64,000 nucleotides of DNA from Terriglobia bacterium (GCA_020072655.1 JAIQGH010000030.1:1-64000); one strand, 5' to 3'; shown: positions 48,936 through 58,218, counted from the stretch's first letter. Notes: generated by a model not told the origin, from the letters alone. Made by a program: numbers and translations.

Positions 48936-49418
48936 CCCCTTGCCTCCCCTCATCCTGCGGCATTGTCAGGAATGACGATCACTATCAGCTGCTGCCAGAG
49001 CCATCCGAGGCACGAGATGAATCAGACATCTTGACCCGTGCCCCAGGACACTTCCTCAGGCCGCGAAGAAAGCACGCTGCGGGCCATCACGAGTGCCCGA
49101 AGCCTCTGCAGCCGCCAAAATGTCCTTCCAGAAATTGCGTCCGCTGGCGAGAGGGTTCAGACTTGCCGTCTGGGCATTTTTGTACCTGTCCCTGCCCGAA
49201 TATGTTGAACACTGCGACACAGTTCTCTCCGCCTTGCTGATTTCTGCGACGGCTGGGTTCCAAGCTGCTGTATGGTTGAATAGGCGGGCCGGTCTGGTCA
49301 AGGCCCAACTGAGCGGCAGGTCGGGTTTTCGCGCTGCGCTAAAAGACTCCCACCGACTCAGCCAAGCCGGAGTGGCCGATTTAGTGGCGGGCTCGAGGCA
49401 CCCCATCTGAGGCTGACC
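48936..49418. other. Intergenic region before the Hdr cluster
   Basis: Nearly 480 bases without a supported gene. GGCACGAGATG (49009-49019) and a partly complementary CATCTTGACCCGTGCC (49027-49042) form an imperfect hairpin resembling the dispersed GGCACGAG palindromes. Frames open on both strands between 49056 and 49410 lack ribosome sites or recognisable motifs. The promoter of the Hdr cluster should be here but no good -35/-10 pair was identified. Confidence 0.6.
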
Positions 49419-50435
49419 CTACTTCCCACTAACGTAGCGGCTATAGGCCTCGGCGACCTTTGCTTCGGTAGTGTCGCCCTCGTGTATCAGGACGCGGTAC
49501 CGGAAAGTCAGCGATCCACCCGGTGGGATGGTGAGACTGCCATCGCGCTTGGGGTCGTTGTAGAAATCGCGCTCGCCAAAAGGATTCACCGCGAACAGCC
49601 CGTAGCCTCGCGCGTGCCAGTAGGTAGGATGCTTGGGGTTCGAGGGGTTATCGAAAATGGCGAGGCCAAGTTTCTTGCCCTCGACGGTGCCGGAGTAATC
49701 AACCCAGTTGGCGCGCTTCCCCCAGATTTCTTTCTCGCCCACACGCCCCGCCGAGTCGGTCATCTTCATCCCGGAAGATTCCTCCAGCGCTTTGACGACG
49801 CGGATGGCGAAGGTTCCTTCCTTCGTGTCGCCCATCTTCACTGGCGTGCCAAGCGCACGAAGGATGAACTCGCAGTCGATCGTACGCGTCGCGGCGTCGC
49901 CCCGAAAGGTGTAAGCTTGAGTTTCCTCAGCGATGACCTTGCCGTCCGGGCCGGCCAGGTTGAAGTCCGCGCGCAATGATCCCGCATCTCGACCGCTCTT
50001 GACTTCTTCCAGTTTTGTGAAGACCGTGCGCCCGTGCGGCAGATGCTCTGACGCCTGATACGTCCGCGATCCAACCTGCACCGGCGCATTTTCCTCAAAC
50101 TCCGCTTCCGTCCAGAAGTCGATTCCGTTCACATCCCCGTGGGCGAAGTACATGCCGCGGTGGTGAGGATGGTCGGTGCTTTCGCCGGGAATGTCTTTGC
50201 GCATGGGGAAGCCCCGCGTGACCACAATCCCCTCCGCGCTGCGCAGGGGATGCAGGTAGGGCTTCGGAACCTTCGGATCAAAATAGAAGGTCGTGAAAGG
50301 CTTCCCCCCGATCAGAACATCAATCTGGTGATCGCTGCGCTTCAAGTCCACGGACTCACCGGCACAAATCGACGAGCTCAAGACAAGAAGCACGGGGAAA
50401 ACAAGGGTTGATGCAGCAAGCGTGGTTCGAGCCAT
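49419..50435 (-). CDS. Exported PmoA-type (DUF6807) protein
   Basis: The protein has 338 residues. A signal peptide (VFPVLLVLSSSICAGE) precedes a beta-sandwich domain with TTFYFDPKVPKPYLHPLRS, GESTDHPHHRGMYFAHGD and GTFAIRVVKALEESS, and PTYWHARGYGLFAVNPFGERDF. This is the family named methane oxygenase PmoA in Pfam-type databases, a misleading label because these are exported proteins in carbohydrate-degrading bacteria and not methane monooxygenase subunits. The conserved His cluster HPHHRG may bind metal or substrate. It stands beside GH2 in the same direction. Confidence 0.88.
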   Translation of the reverse strand: MARTTLAASTLVFPVLLVLSSSICAGESVDLKRSDHQIDVLIGGKPFTTFYFDPKVPKPYLHPLRSAEGIVVTRGFPMRKDIPGESTDHPHHRGMYFAHGDVNGIDFWTEAEFEENAPVQVGSRTYQASEHLPHGRTVFTKLEEVKSGRDAGSLRADFNLAGPDGKVIAEETQAYTFRGDAATRTIDCEFILRALGTPVKMGDTKEGTFAIRVVKALEESSGMKMTDSAGRVGEKEIWGKRANWVDYSGTVEGKKLGLAIFDNPSNPKHPTYWHARGYGLFAVNPFGERDFYNDPKRDGSLTIPPGGSLTFRYRVLIHEGDTTEAKVAEAYSRYVSGK

Positions 50436-50512
50436 GAATCATTCACCTTGTGTGGGATTGACATCGCCTCGAAATGCTATCACGCTCGAATGACCAGCAC
50501 GATGTCCGGGCC

Positions 50513-52630
50513 TCAGGGCTTCCACCAAACCGTCGCCGCCGAAATGCCCGTCGGCCGGAGCAAGTCCACCCGGATGCGCCTGGGAGCTTTCTCCTCGAAC
50601 GCCACCTCCTGGATCACGCCCTCGCCTGGCGCCATTTTCGGCAACGGAACAAAATACTGCTCCACCGGCAGATCGCCATAGCCATAAACAATCGCGCGCA
50701 GGCTGTAGCCCTCCACAGTGTAGGCGGGCAAGGTCTGCTGAACCAACAGGGAAGTCGTGATCCACCGACCGTCGATCGAAACCCGGAATTCCGAAAAGGG
50801 GCTGACCTCCTCACGCAGCGCATCGAACGAGGGTTTCCGGTTTCCCAGGAGGTCCACGACTCCGTGCACGCGTTGTTGCAGCGCGTTCGCGCCTTTGTCG
50901 CCGAGGTGGGTCCGGTAGTCGTTGTAATCGAAGAAGATCGCACCGGCGACGCGGTCGAAGTCGCGGAAGACCTTGGTGTGCTCGCGCAAGATCTCGATCC
51001 GCCGCGCGTCGCCTCCTGTGCGGTCCGGCGTACACTCACAGTAGCCAAATTCGGAAATCACGATCGGCTTGGAAGGAAAAGCCTGCTGAATCGCCTGAAG
51101 GTTCCCCCGCACGGAGTCGGCATCACCCTTCCGCCAGCTCCCGTAATACTCGTTCCAGGAGATGAAATCCAGCTCGCCGGCGACATCGCGTTCGGGGGCG
51201 TCGTATAGCGAGTGCGAGGCGTAAGTCAGCGGCCGGGTCGGGTCGAGTTTTCGCGCCTCCTCCGCCATGCGCCGGATGAACTTTTGCGCTACAGGGTTCT
51301 GGCCGTTGACCTCGTTGCATAAGCCCCAGGCAACGACGCTGGGATGATTGCGGTCGCGCTCGATCATCTCGCGCAACTGTTCGAGCCCGTTCTGCATGAT
51401 TTCCGGTGAAGGCTCCTCTTTCATCCCTTGGAACGTGCCCGGCCCCCAGGCGGGAACTTCCTCCTGAAACAGAATCCCGTGCCGGTCGCAGAAATCGAGC
51501 ACCCGCTTGTCCTGCGGCCAGTGGGCGCGCGTGAACACACAGTCGAGTTCCTTCAGATCGTTATGGTCATGCTCGATCCAGGAGGATGGCTCAGCCATGC
51601 CATAGTCCGGGTTGCTGCCCGCCATGCGCTCGACGCCCATCAATCGCACGCGCTCGCCGTTCAGGTGGAACCCGCCGTCTCTAACTTCAAACTTGCGGAC
51701 GCCGAAGGTCTCTGTGGAACTATGAATCGGCTTGCCGCCTTGTTCGATATCGACAACTAGCTGATAGAGCGTCGGCCGGTCGAAGTGCCAGAGCTGCAAA
51801 TCGAGAGGCGGCGAGGTGAGAAGAATGGTCTCCGTCGCGCCGGGCTTCAGGGTCATGGTTGAAGGTCCGGAGAATGCCGCAACCGGCCGACCGGAGTCGT
51901 CTTCCAGCACGCGGCAGCTAACTCGAAGCGCGGCGGCGTCCTGCCTTGCGTTGCGGAGCGTGACGTTGGTCCTCACCTCGGTCCGCTTGGTTTCGAGGTT
52001 GGGTTGCGCGTCGATCCCGATGCGTTCAATGAAGATCCGCGGTGTGACCAGCAGGTTGACAGGCCGGACGATCCCACCATCGAGTGTCCAGTCGAAGGAT
52101 TTGCCTCGCGGAAGCATATCCTCGTAGAAAGAATTATCGACTCTGACGACGAGCGTGTTATCACGGCCCGCACGCAGCGCCGGCGTAGCATCGAGTGTGA
52201 ACGCCGTGTAGCCCTTGCGAAGGTGCTCGCCGAGGCGCGCGCCATTCAGCCAGACGTTGACGCTGTGGGAGACGGCTTCGAACTCCACGCGGACGAATCG
52301 CGCGGCCCAGTCCTCGGGCGCTTTGAAGGTGCGTCGGTACCAAGCGTTTCCTTGGTAGGCGCTCCACTCCTCAGAAGTTTGCCAGGTGTGCGGAACGGTG
52401 ACGGCTGTCCATCCATCGGCGCCGGCAGCAACGCGATGCCAGCCTTGCGACTCCCCCGCGCTATTTCGGTCAATCCGAAACATCCAGGGGCCGTTCAATG
52501 GGACAAGGCCACACGGCTCAAGCAGGTTCTGCGCCGGGTCCGGAGTGGAACCGACACGCGGTGCAGCCGCTAGCGCTGCGCCGAATGCAGCCAGATTCTG
52601 CAACAGTCTGCGGCGGGGGAATTCTCCCAT
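50513..52630 (-). CDS. Glycoside hydrolase family 2 enzyme (beta-galactosidase/glucuronidase type)
   Basis: The protein has 705 residues. The N-terminus RRRLLQNLAAFGAALAAAP is a Tat-like signal. The sugar-binding domain has WYRRTFKAPEDW and VNVWLNGARLGEH, the Ig-like middle follows, then the barrel with the acid/base Glu in VVAWGLCNEVNGQ and the nucleophile Glu in KPIVISEFGYCECTP. All are in order and at normal spacing for GH2. Substrate (galactose, glucuronic acid or mannose) is undecided. Its gene starts 20 bases in front of the stop of the alcohol dehydrogenase gene, so co-transcription is likely. Confidence 0.92.
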   Translation of the reverse strand: MGEFPRRRLLQNLAAFGAALAAAPRVGSTPDPAQNLLEPCGLVPLNGPWMFRIDRNSAGESQGWHRVAAGADGWTAVTVPHTWQTSEEWSAYQGNAWYRRTFKAPEDWAARFVRVEFEAVSHSVNVWLNGARLGEHLRKGYTAFTLDATPALRAGRDNTLVVRVDNSFYEDMLPRGKSFDWTLDGGIVRPVNLLVTPRIFIERIGIDAQPNLETKRTEVRTNVTLRNARQDAAALRVSCRVLEDDSGRPVAAFSGPSTMTLKPGATETILLTSPPLDLQLWHFDRPTLYQLVVDIEQGGKPIHSSTETFGVRKFEVRDGGFHLNGERVRLMGVERMAGSNPDYGMAEPSSWIEHDHNDLKELDCVFTRAHWPQDKRVLDFCDRHGILFQEEVPAWGPGTFQGMKEEPSPEIMQNGLEQLREMIERDRNHPSVVAWGLCNEVNGQNPVAQKFIRRMAEEARKLDPTRPLTYASHSLYDAPERDVAGELDFISWNEYYGSWRKGDADSVRGNLQAIQQAFPSKPIVISEFGYCECTPDRTGGDARRIEILREHTKVFRDFDRVAGAIFFDYNDYRTHLGDKGANALQQRVHGVVDLLGNRKPSFDALREEVSPFSEFRVSIDGRWITTSLLVQQTLPAYTVEGYSLRAIVYGYGDLPVEQYFVPLPKMAPGEGVIQEVAFEEKAPRRIRVDLLRPTGISAATVWWKP

Positions 52631-52650
52631 GGCGATTCTCGCAACGAAGG

Positions 52651-53709
52651 CTAGAGCGCAACCTGGAGGACACCGGCACCGCGGATCCGGCTGTGTTTGA
52701 GGGCCTGGAGAGCGCGATTGGCATCTTCCAAGGCAAAGGTCTCAACTTCGGTCCGGATCGGGATGGCGGCGGCGAGGCGCAGGAAGTCTCGGGCATCCTC
52801 CCGCGTGGCGTTGGCGACGCTGCGCAAGATGCGCTCGTGGTAGAGCAGGCGGTCGTAGTCGATGGCGGGAATCGGGCTCATGGTGATGTCGGCAAGAGAG
52901 ACCGTTCCACCCTTGCGAAGCACGCGCAACGCGTCGAGGACCAGTGAGCCCACAGGCGCAAAGATCACCGCCGCGTCCAGTTTCTCGGGCGGCGTCTCCT
53001 CTGCCCCGCCAACCCACGCGGCGCCCATCTCGCGAGCCAATTGCCGGTGGCGCTCGGCGCGGGTGAATACGTAGACCTCGCAGCCGAGATGCCGAGCCGC
53101 CTGCAGGATGATGTGCGCTGAGGCCCCGAAACCGTAAAGACCGACGCGCTCGCCCGGCTGCGTGTTGCTCAAGCGGAACGACCGGTAGCCGACGACCCCT
53201 GCACAGAGAAGGGGCGCTGCCTGGAAATCTGGGAAGGTGGGCGGGAGCTTATACGCAAACGACTCGGGGGCGACCGCAAACTCAGCGTAGCCCCCGTCCA
53301 CATCCCAGCCCGTGAAGCGGGCAAGGTCGCAGAGGTTCTCCAACCCTTTTCGGCAGTAGGCGCACTTGCCGCAGGTCGAATACACCCAGGCCACACCGAC
53401 ACGGTCGCCTTCGCGGAGGCTTCTCGCGCCGTTTCCCAGAGCCTCCACGACACCCACAATTTGGTGACCGGGAATGACCGGCGATTTCCTGAGCTTCAGA
53501 TCGCCTTCCGCGGCGTGTAGGTCCGTGCGGCAGAGCCCGCACGCACGCACGCGAATGCGGATCTCCCCAGCGCCTGGAAAGGGCGTCGGCACATCGCGCA
53601 ATTCGAGGGGATTCTCTTCCGCCGGCCGGGGATGTTCGAGCACCATCGCGCGCACGGACTCTACTTTAATGGACCGCTCGGCAACTGACAAGCGCCGTCC
53701 CTGTCTCAT
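52651..53709 (-). CDS. Zinc-dependent alcohol dehydrogenase (AdhP-like MDR)
   Basis: The protein has 352 residues from the ATG at 53709 (GGAG ten bases upstream); the ATG at 53646, just before VLEHPRPAEENP, is an equally possible start, and the open frame further upstream crosses repeat DNA. Catalytic zinc ligands are in RACGLCRTDLHAAEG and GHQIVGVVEALG; the structural zinc Cys cluster is STCGKCAYCRKGLENLC. The nucleotide-binding loop is GLYGFGASAHIILQAARHL. It interconverts alcohols and aldehydes with NAD(P). It closes a leftward run with GH2 and the DUF6807 gene. Confidence 0.88.
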   Translation of the reverse strand: MRQGRRLSVAERSIKVESVRAMVLEHPRPAEENPLELRDVPTPFPGAGEIRIRVRACGLCRTDLHAAEGDLKLRKSPVIPGHQIVGVVEALGNGARSLREGDRVGVAWVYSTCGKCAYCRKGLENLCDLARFTGWDVDGGYAEFAVAPESFAYKLPPTFPDFQAAPLLCAGVVGYRSFRLSNTQPGERVGLYGFGASAHIILQAARHLGCEVYVFTRAERHRQLAREMGAAWVGGAEETPPEKLDAAVIFAPVGSLVLDALRVLRKGGTVSLADITMSPIPAIDYDRLLYHERILRSVANATREDARDFLRLAAAIPIRTEVETFALEDANRALQALKHSRIRGAGVLQVAL

Positions 53710-53998
53710 TGTGACGTAGCTCCGGCCTTTGCGCCGGCATTTTGAAGAGCTTGGCGGGCTGCCCCTCGACATGCTCGGGGCGGTGAGCAACGCCGACCGA
53801 AGCCCGGCGCTACAGACGCGAGTTGCTGGGGAGCCCGCAATACTTCCAGGAGCGGCGGTAGGGAACGGAAACGGCTGGTACTGGTGGAAGCCCGCGAGCA
53901 CAACGATCGGACGGCGACATGGCAGAAGAGGCGAGGGACAAGGGGTCTGTTTTTTTCTCTTGGCAGAGATATAGTGTACTAGTACACTGTCACTTTAT
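53710..53998. other. Divergent intergenic region with repeats and GntR operator
   Basis: CTCCGGCCTTTGCGCCGGC (53719-53737) is a palindromic dispersed repeat next to the dehydrogenase start. AGCCCGGCGCTACAG near 53803 belongs to another common repeat. The right end (53960-53988) holds the promoter and operator of the GntR-type gene. No gene otherwise. Confidence 0.65.
53960..53988 (+). promoter_or_regulatory. Promoter with 16-bp palindromic operator for the GntR operon
   Basis: TTGGCA (53960-53965) and TACACT (53983-53988) are 17 bases apart. The perfect palindrome AGTGTACTAGTACACT covers 53973-53988, including the -10 box, which fits autorepression by the YtrA-type regulator encoded next. 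The transcription start should lie about four bases before the ATG at 53999, so the message would be nearly leaderless. Confidence 0.7.
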
Positions 53999-54418
53999 AT
54001 GAGCGAATCGACCCCAGTTTTTCGGCTGCCGTTCCAGTTCCGGCTGGATCTCCAAAGCGGCGTTCCGGTGTACCGCCAGCTCATCGATCAAGTGCAGGCC
54101 GGGATTGCCACGGGCGTGTTGCAGCCCGGCCACCAGCTCCCCACTGTCCGCCAGGTCGCCGTCGACCTGGCAATCAATCCCAATACCGTGCTGCGTGCCT
54201 ACCGGGAACTGGAGATTCGGGGTGTGCTGGAAACGCAGCAAGGCACGGGCACCTTTATTTCGCATCGCGAGGTCCGACCGGACCACGCGGAGCGCCAGCG
54301 GCAACTGGAACAACTGGTGAATGAGTTTGAGGCCCGCGCCGGAGCCGCCGGCTTCACCATTCAGGACGTCGCGGAAGTGTTGCTTGACCGCCACCCCGAC
54401 TTGGGTAGGAGGAAATGA
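53999..54418 (+). CDS. GntR-family repressor, YtrA subfamily
   Basis: The protein has 139 residues. The winged helix-turn-helix is VPVYRQLIDQVQAGIATG, GHQLPTVRQVAVDLAINPN, TVLRAYRELEIRGVLETQ and GTGTFI. The C-terminal part is only about 50 residues and helical, as in YtrA-type regulators that control ABC or membrane-stress operons. The 16-base palindrome in its own promoter is the probable operator. No Shine-Dalgarno sequence was seen, matching a near-leaderless message. Its stop overlaps the stomatin ATG (ATGA). Confidence 0.92.
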   Translation: MSESTPVFRLPFQFRLDLQSGVPVYRQLIDQVQAGIATGVLQPGHQLPTVRQVAVDLAINPNTVLRAYRELEIRGVLETQQGTGTFISHREVRPDHAERQRQLEQLVNEFEARAGAAGFTIQDVAEVLLDRHPDLGRRK

Positions 54419-55287
54419 CCATGTACCAGAGACTGCAGCAGCAGGTCAGTAGTGTGGGCGTCACGGTCTTCGTGGTGTGCGTGATCGCGGGCGGGGTTGG
54501 AACCCGGCTCTTGGGGCATCCTGCGCCCGCCGTCGTGGGGGCGCTCGTGGGCCTCTACTTCATGTTCGCGATCAAGGTGGTCCGCCAATGGGAGAAGGTG
54601 GCGTTGCTGCGCTTCGGTCGCTACGTCGGCCTGCGGGGCCCTGGGATGTTCACGATTATTCCCATCGTGGACAGCCTAAGCCGCTACGTGGACCAGCGCG
54701 TGCGGGTCACTAAGGTCACGGCCGAATCGGCCCTGACGCGCGACACGGTGCCGGTGAACGTCGATGCCATCGTCTTCTGGGTAGTATGGAACGCCGAAAA
54801 GTCGATTCTGGAAGTGGAGAGCTTCACCGACGCCATCATCATGAGCGCCCAGACTGCCTTGCGCGAATCCATTGTGCGTCACGAACTGGCGCAGATGATC
54901 ACCGCGCGCGAGACGCTCGGCCACGAACTGCAGCGCATCCTGGACGAGAAGACCAATCCCTGGGGCATCACCGTGCAGTCGGTGGAGATCCGCGACGTCC
55001 GCATTCCCCAGGCGCTCGAAGACGCCATGTCGCGGCAAGCCCAGGCCGAGCGCGAGCGCCAGGCCCGCATCATCTTGGGGCAGGCCGAAACCGAGATCGC
55101 GTCCAAATTCGAGCAGGCCGCTCAAGTCTACGCCGACAAGCCTGTGGCCTTGCACCTACGCGCCATGAACATGCTGTACGAGGCGCTCAAGGAACGCGGC
55201 TCGATGGTGGTGGTTCCCTCCTCAGCAATTGAAACCATGGGCCTCGGCGGGTTGCTGGGCACGACCGCCCTGGCCAAAGAGCAATGA
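54415..55287 (+). CDS. SPFH-domain (stomatin/slipin) membrane protein
   Basis: The protein has 290 residues. Two adjacent hydrophobic segments (about 13-55) anchor it; an SPFH domain follows: WEKVALLRFGRYVGLRGPGM, FTIIPIVDSLSRYVDQRV, DTVPVNVDAIVFW, and the coiled-coil helix EDAMSRQAQAERERQARIIL, then GQAETEIASKFEQAAQ. Slipins scaffold membrane microdomains and often pair with NfeD; no NfeD gene is adjacent. Translation is coupled to the GntR gene upstream (ATGA) and probably to the ExbD-like gene downstream. Confidence 0.93.
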   Translation: MTMYQRLQQQVSSVGVTVFVVCVIAGGVGTRLLGHPAPAVVGALVGLYFMFAIKVVRQWEKVALLRFGRYVGLRGPGMFTIIPIVDSLSRYVDQRVRVTKVTAESALTRDTVPVNVDAIVFWVVWNAEKSILEVESFTDAIIMSAQTALRESIVRHELAQMITARETLGHELQRILDEKTNPWGITVQSVEIRDVRIPQALEDAMSRQAQAERERQARIILGQAETEIASKFEQAAQVYADKPVALHLRAMNMLYEALKERGSMVVVPSSAIETMGLGGLLGTTALAKEQ

Positions 55288-55364
55288 GTATCAGCCCGGA
55301 GGTGGAAATAGCCATGGGAAAACATCTCAGTTTCGCAACCATGGCCGCGAAAGGAGAAAAAGGT

Positions 55365-56096
55365 ATGAGTTGGCCTGCAAGATATCCTCAGGGAAAACCG
55401 TGGCGCCCGGTCGGGAGCGTCACGTTCGTGGCCTTTGTAACCATGCTGTTTGCTCCCCTTAGGTGCACCGCCCAGGCGCTGAAAAAGGGAATCAGCGTAG
55501 AGTTAGCGGTCACCAGTAATGCGGTAGCAATGCCCGATGCGGACAAAGAAGACTCCTTGATCGTGGCTGTTACCCACAAGGGCAGCGTGTACTTCGGAAT
55601 CGATCCGATCACTCCCGCTGCCTTGGCGGAAAAGGTCAAGGGTGGCCTGTCCACCCGCACAGAGAAGAAGCTTTACATAAAAGCAGACGCTCGTACTCCG
55701 TATGCCAACGTGATGAAGGTTCTAGACGCCGTGCGTAAGGCAGGCGTCACAGCGCCAATCCTGCTGACCGCCCAACGTGAGACGCCGGAACCCGGGAAAC
55801 TAGTGCCCCCGAAAGGTTTGGAAGTGCTGGTTGGGCCGTCGTCGCCTTCTGGCGCAGAATCAACCGTCGTGCAACTGCTCAACTCGGGGGAGCGATGGCC
55901 CGTACTGAAGATCAGCAACGAGGACATTCCCTGGGCTAGTCTCGAAAGCAGGCTAAGGCAGCGCTTCACGAGCCGAAGTGAGAAAGTGGTTCTCGTGAAA
56001 GCAGACGGGCTGTTGCCATTTGCGCGTGTGGTGCACGTGATCGACGTGTGCCGTTCGACGGGAGCTCAAGTCTTTCTGGTCACGCCAGCAACGTAA
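55365..56096 (+). CDS. Protein with two ExbD/TolR-like domains
   Basis: The protein has 243 residues from the ATG at 55365, which has AAAGGAG nine bases upstream; the ATG at 55284 overlaps the stomatin stop and would add 27 residues. One membrane helix (about 18-36) is followed by an ExbD-type periplasmic domain (VELAVTSNAVAMP, KKLYIKADARTPYANVMKVL) and, after about residue 150, a second copy in degenerate form (KVVLVKADGLLPFARVVHVI). In normal ExbD the helix carries an Asp for proton flow; here it reads VTFVAFVTMLFAPL without one, so motor function is doubtful. No ExbB gene is adjacent. Confidence 0.7.
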   Translation: MSWPARYPQGKPWRPVGSVTFVAFVTMLFAPLRCTAQALKKGISVELAVTSNAVAMPDADKEDSLIVAVTHKGSVYFGIDPITPAALAEKVKGGLSTRTEKKLYIKADARTPYANVMKVLDAVRKAGVTAPILLTAQRETPEPGKLVPPKGLEVLVGPSSPSGAESTVVQLLNSGERWPVLKISNEDIPWASLESRLRQRFTSRSEKVVLVKADGLLPFARVVHVIDVCRSTGAQVFLVTPAT

Positions 56097-56405
56097 TGCG
56101 GACGCCGCACTTGCGTCCGCGGCTTGTCCCCTCTGGAAGGCCTTTTCTCGATTATCTTGGAAGCAAGTCGCGGTCAGCGGTTAGCAGGTAGGGTTAGCGC
56201 AGCGGCAGTAAGACGGGAGATTATTCCAACGGGAAACGTGCATGTAGCCGCCCATGCGCCAATGACCCACCAGTCTCGCCGCCTTCTTCACCGGGCTCGA
56301 TCAACTCCCCGATAGTCGTGACTTTTCTCACGGATGCCCGCGGCCCCTGCCCGCAGGTTTGCAGCGCCGCGTCCAACAGGGTAGACTGTCCCTCTGGAGG
56401 TCAAA
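56097..56405. other. Intergenic region, about 310 bases
   Basis: Nothing recognisable apart from a TCTGGAGG ribosome site just before the pirin-like reading frame at 56406. No repeat, tRNA or strong promoter was identified. Confidence 0.6.
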
Positions 56406-57139
56406 ATGTCACTTCGACCCATCAAGCGGCTCATCAAAGCAAAGCCCACGCTCGAAGGCGCGGGCGTGCACCTGCGCCGGGCGTTTGGCTTCGGCAGCAC
56501 GTCCGACTTCGATCCGTTCCTCCTCCTGGACGACTTCCGTAACGAGCGGCCGGAGGATTATCTGGCAGGTTTCCCCTCCAGTTGTGGGGGAACCTTCCGT
56601 CATCGCTCAAGATGACCTCACCTCGTTACCAGGAGGTGAAGGCGGCTGAAATCCCCGCCATCACAGATGACGATGGGACGCAGGTTCGCGTCGTTTGCGG
56701 AGACTTCTGGGGGAAGAGCGGCCCTGTGGATGGGGTCGCCGCCGATCCGATCTACATCGATGTGTCCGTCCCGCCAGGCAGGAGGAAGACCCTCCCGGTC
56801 GAGACCACTCGCAATGCTTTCGCGTACGTGTTTGCCGGGGCGGGAAAGTTCTGCAACGCGTCTGGCCCCCTTGCAGTGCCAACGGAACCGGTCGGATGGG
56901 CCGACACAAAGCCTCCCACGGAGGCGGATAACCGCTCCCTCGTCCTCTTTGACCGCGGCGACGAGCTCACCGTGCAGGCCGGGGACGAAGGGATCCGTTT
57001 CCTCCTAGTCTCGGGAAAGCCGCTCCAGGAGCCGGTGGCGTGGTACGGCCCCATCGTAATGAACACGCAGGAGGAACTTCGGCAGGCGTTCCAGGAACTC
57101 GAACGCGGGACGTTCCTGAAGCATCAGACACCGAGGTAG
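56406..57139 (+). pseudogene. Pirin-family protein, internally deleted
   Basis: The N-terminal frame reads SLRPIKRLIKAK, GAGVHLRRAFGFGS, DPFLLLDDFRNERPEDYLAGFP, exactly as pirins begin. It then runs into LQLWGNLPSSLKMTSPRYQEV in another frame (from about 56576), which is the pirin sequence normally found some 60-70 residues later. The missing part carries the HPHRGxE and HxE metal ligands of the cupin. The C-terminal cupin half (RVVCGDFWGKSGPVDGVAAD, FAYVFAGAGKFCN) continues to 57139. Metal binding should be lost. An assembly collapse cannot be excluded. Confidence 0.85.
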
Positions 57140-57282
57140 GAGAAAGCCCGCGGGAAGGGCCCAAAGCCTCCGGGAGGGCAGTCACGTTTCGCCTGCCTCT
57201 CATCAGCTAGGTGGGGGCTCTGACTAACATCGCAACGTTGAACTGGCTCTTCAGCGGCACGACGTCGTGCCCATCGTTAATT

Positions 57283-58218
57283 ATGGACAAGCCTTCGTTT
57301 GACCCCGGCTTCACGGAAAAATACCGCGGCGACTTACATCGAATCATCAACCCCAACGGGGAATTCAATGTTCGTCGGCGCGGTGCCACCTGGCGGGACG
57401 TCCACCCCTATCTCTTCATGATCAACACCTCGTGGCCCGTTTTTGTGGGCTTGATTTTCGCTGCGTATGTGATTGCCAACCTGGTGTTTGCCTTCGTTTA
57501 CCTGGGGATCGGTATCGAACACCTGCGCGGCGCTGAGGACGGCGCGGCGTTCGCCCGCTTTCAGAGCGCCTTCTTCTTCAGCGCTCAGACGTTTACCACC
57601 CTGGGATACGGTCGGATCTCTCCTGACGGCCTTCTGGCCAATCTGGTGGCGGCTTCACAAGCCCTCCTCGGACTGATGGCGTTTGCCATTGTCACCGGTC
57701 TGGTCTTCGGACGATTCTCCCGGCCCGCGGCGCGGCTCGCCTTCAGCCGGCAGATGGTCGTGGCGCCCTATCAGACCGGCAACAGCCTGCAATTCCGCGT
57801 CGCGAATCGGCGCAGCAACAACTTAATGGAGATTGAAGCGCGGGTGCTCCTGATGACCGTGGAACCCTCGGACCGCGGGCTGGTGCGCAAGTACAAGCCC
57901 CTTACGCTCGAACGCGCCTCTGTCCTGTTCCTGCCGCTCACCTGGACGATCGTTCACCCTATCGAGGAGGCCAGCCCGCTCTGGGGCCAGACAGCCGAAG
58001 ACCTCGCCCGGCAGCAGGCCGAGTTTCTGATTCTGATAAAGGCTTTCGACGATACATTCTTCCAGACCGTCCACGTCCGCCATTCCTATCGTCACGAACA
58101 AGTAATCTGGGGAGCCCGCTTCGTCCCCGCTTTTGAGGCGGACGCAGGGGGCGAAATGGTGCTCGACCTCAAGCGGCTCAGTGAGACCACTCCCGCCCAG
58201 AACCTGGGCGCTCCGTGA
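57283..58218 (+). CDS. Inward-rectifier (KirBac-type) potassium channel
   Basis: The protein has 311 residues from the ATG at 57283, or 335 from a GTG at 57211; neither has a strong ribosome site. The N-terminal GEFNVRRRGATWRDVHPYLF slide-helix region is typical. Two membrane helices enclose the pore with selectivity filter TTLGYGRIS. The cytoplasmic immunoglobulin-like domain follows: MVVAPYQTGNSLQFRVANRR and the acidic TWTIVHPIEEASPLWG. Full-length for KirBac proteins. It conducts K+ across the inner membrane. Confidence 0.92.
   Translation: MDKPSFDPGFTEKYRGDLHRIINPNGEFNVRRRGATWRDVHPYLFMINTSWPVFVGLIFAAYVIANLVFAFVYLGIGIEHLRGAEDGAAFARFQSAFFFSAQTFTTLGYGRISPDGLLANLVAASQALLGLMAFAIVTGLVFGRFSRPAARLAFSRQMVVAPYQTGNSLQFRVANRRSNNLMEIEARVLLMTVEPSDRGLVRKYKPLTLERASVLFLPLTWTIVHPIEEASPLWGQTAEDLARQQAEFLILIKAFDDTFFQTVHVRHSYRHEQVIWGARFVPAFEADAGGEMVLDLKRLSETTPAQNLGAP

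Noticed and set aside
49056-49410. Two opposing open frames of about 105-116 residues
   Set aside because: No ribosome sites, signals or recognisable domains on either strand; they are probably chance frames in an intergenic region.
49419-50435. Methane monooxygenase subunit (from the PmoA name of the family)
   Set aside because: The protein is an exported beta-sandwich with a signal peptide, not a multi-pass particulate methane monooxygenase subunit.
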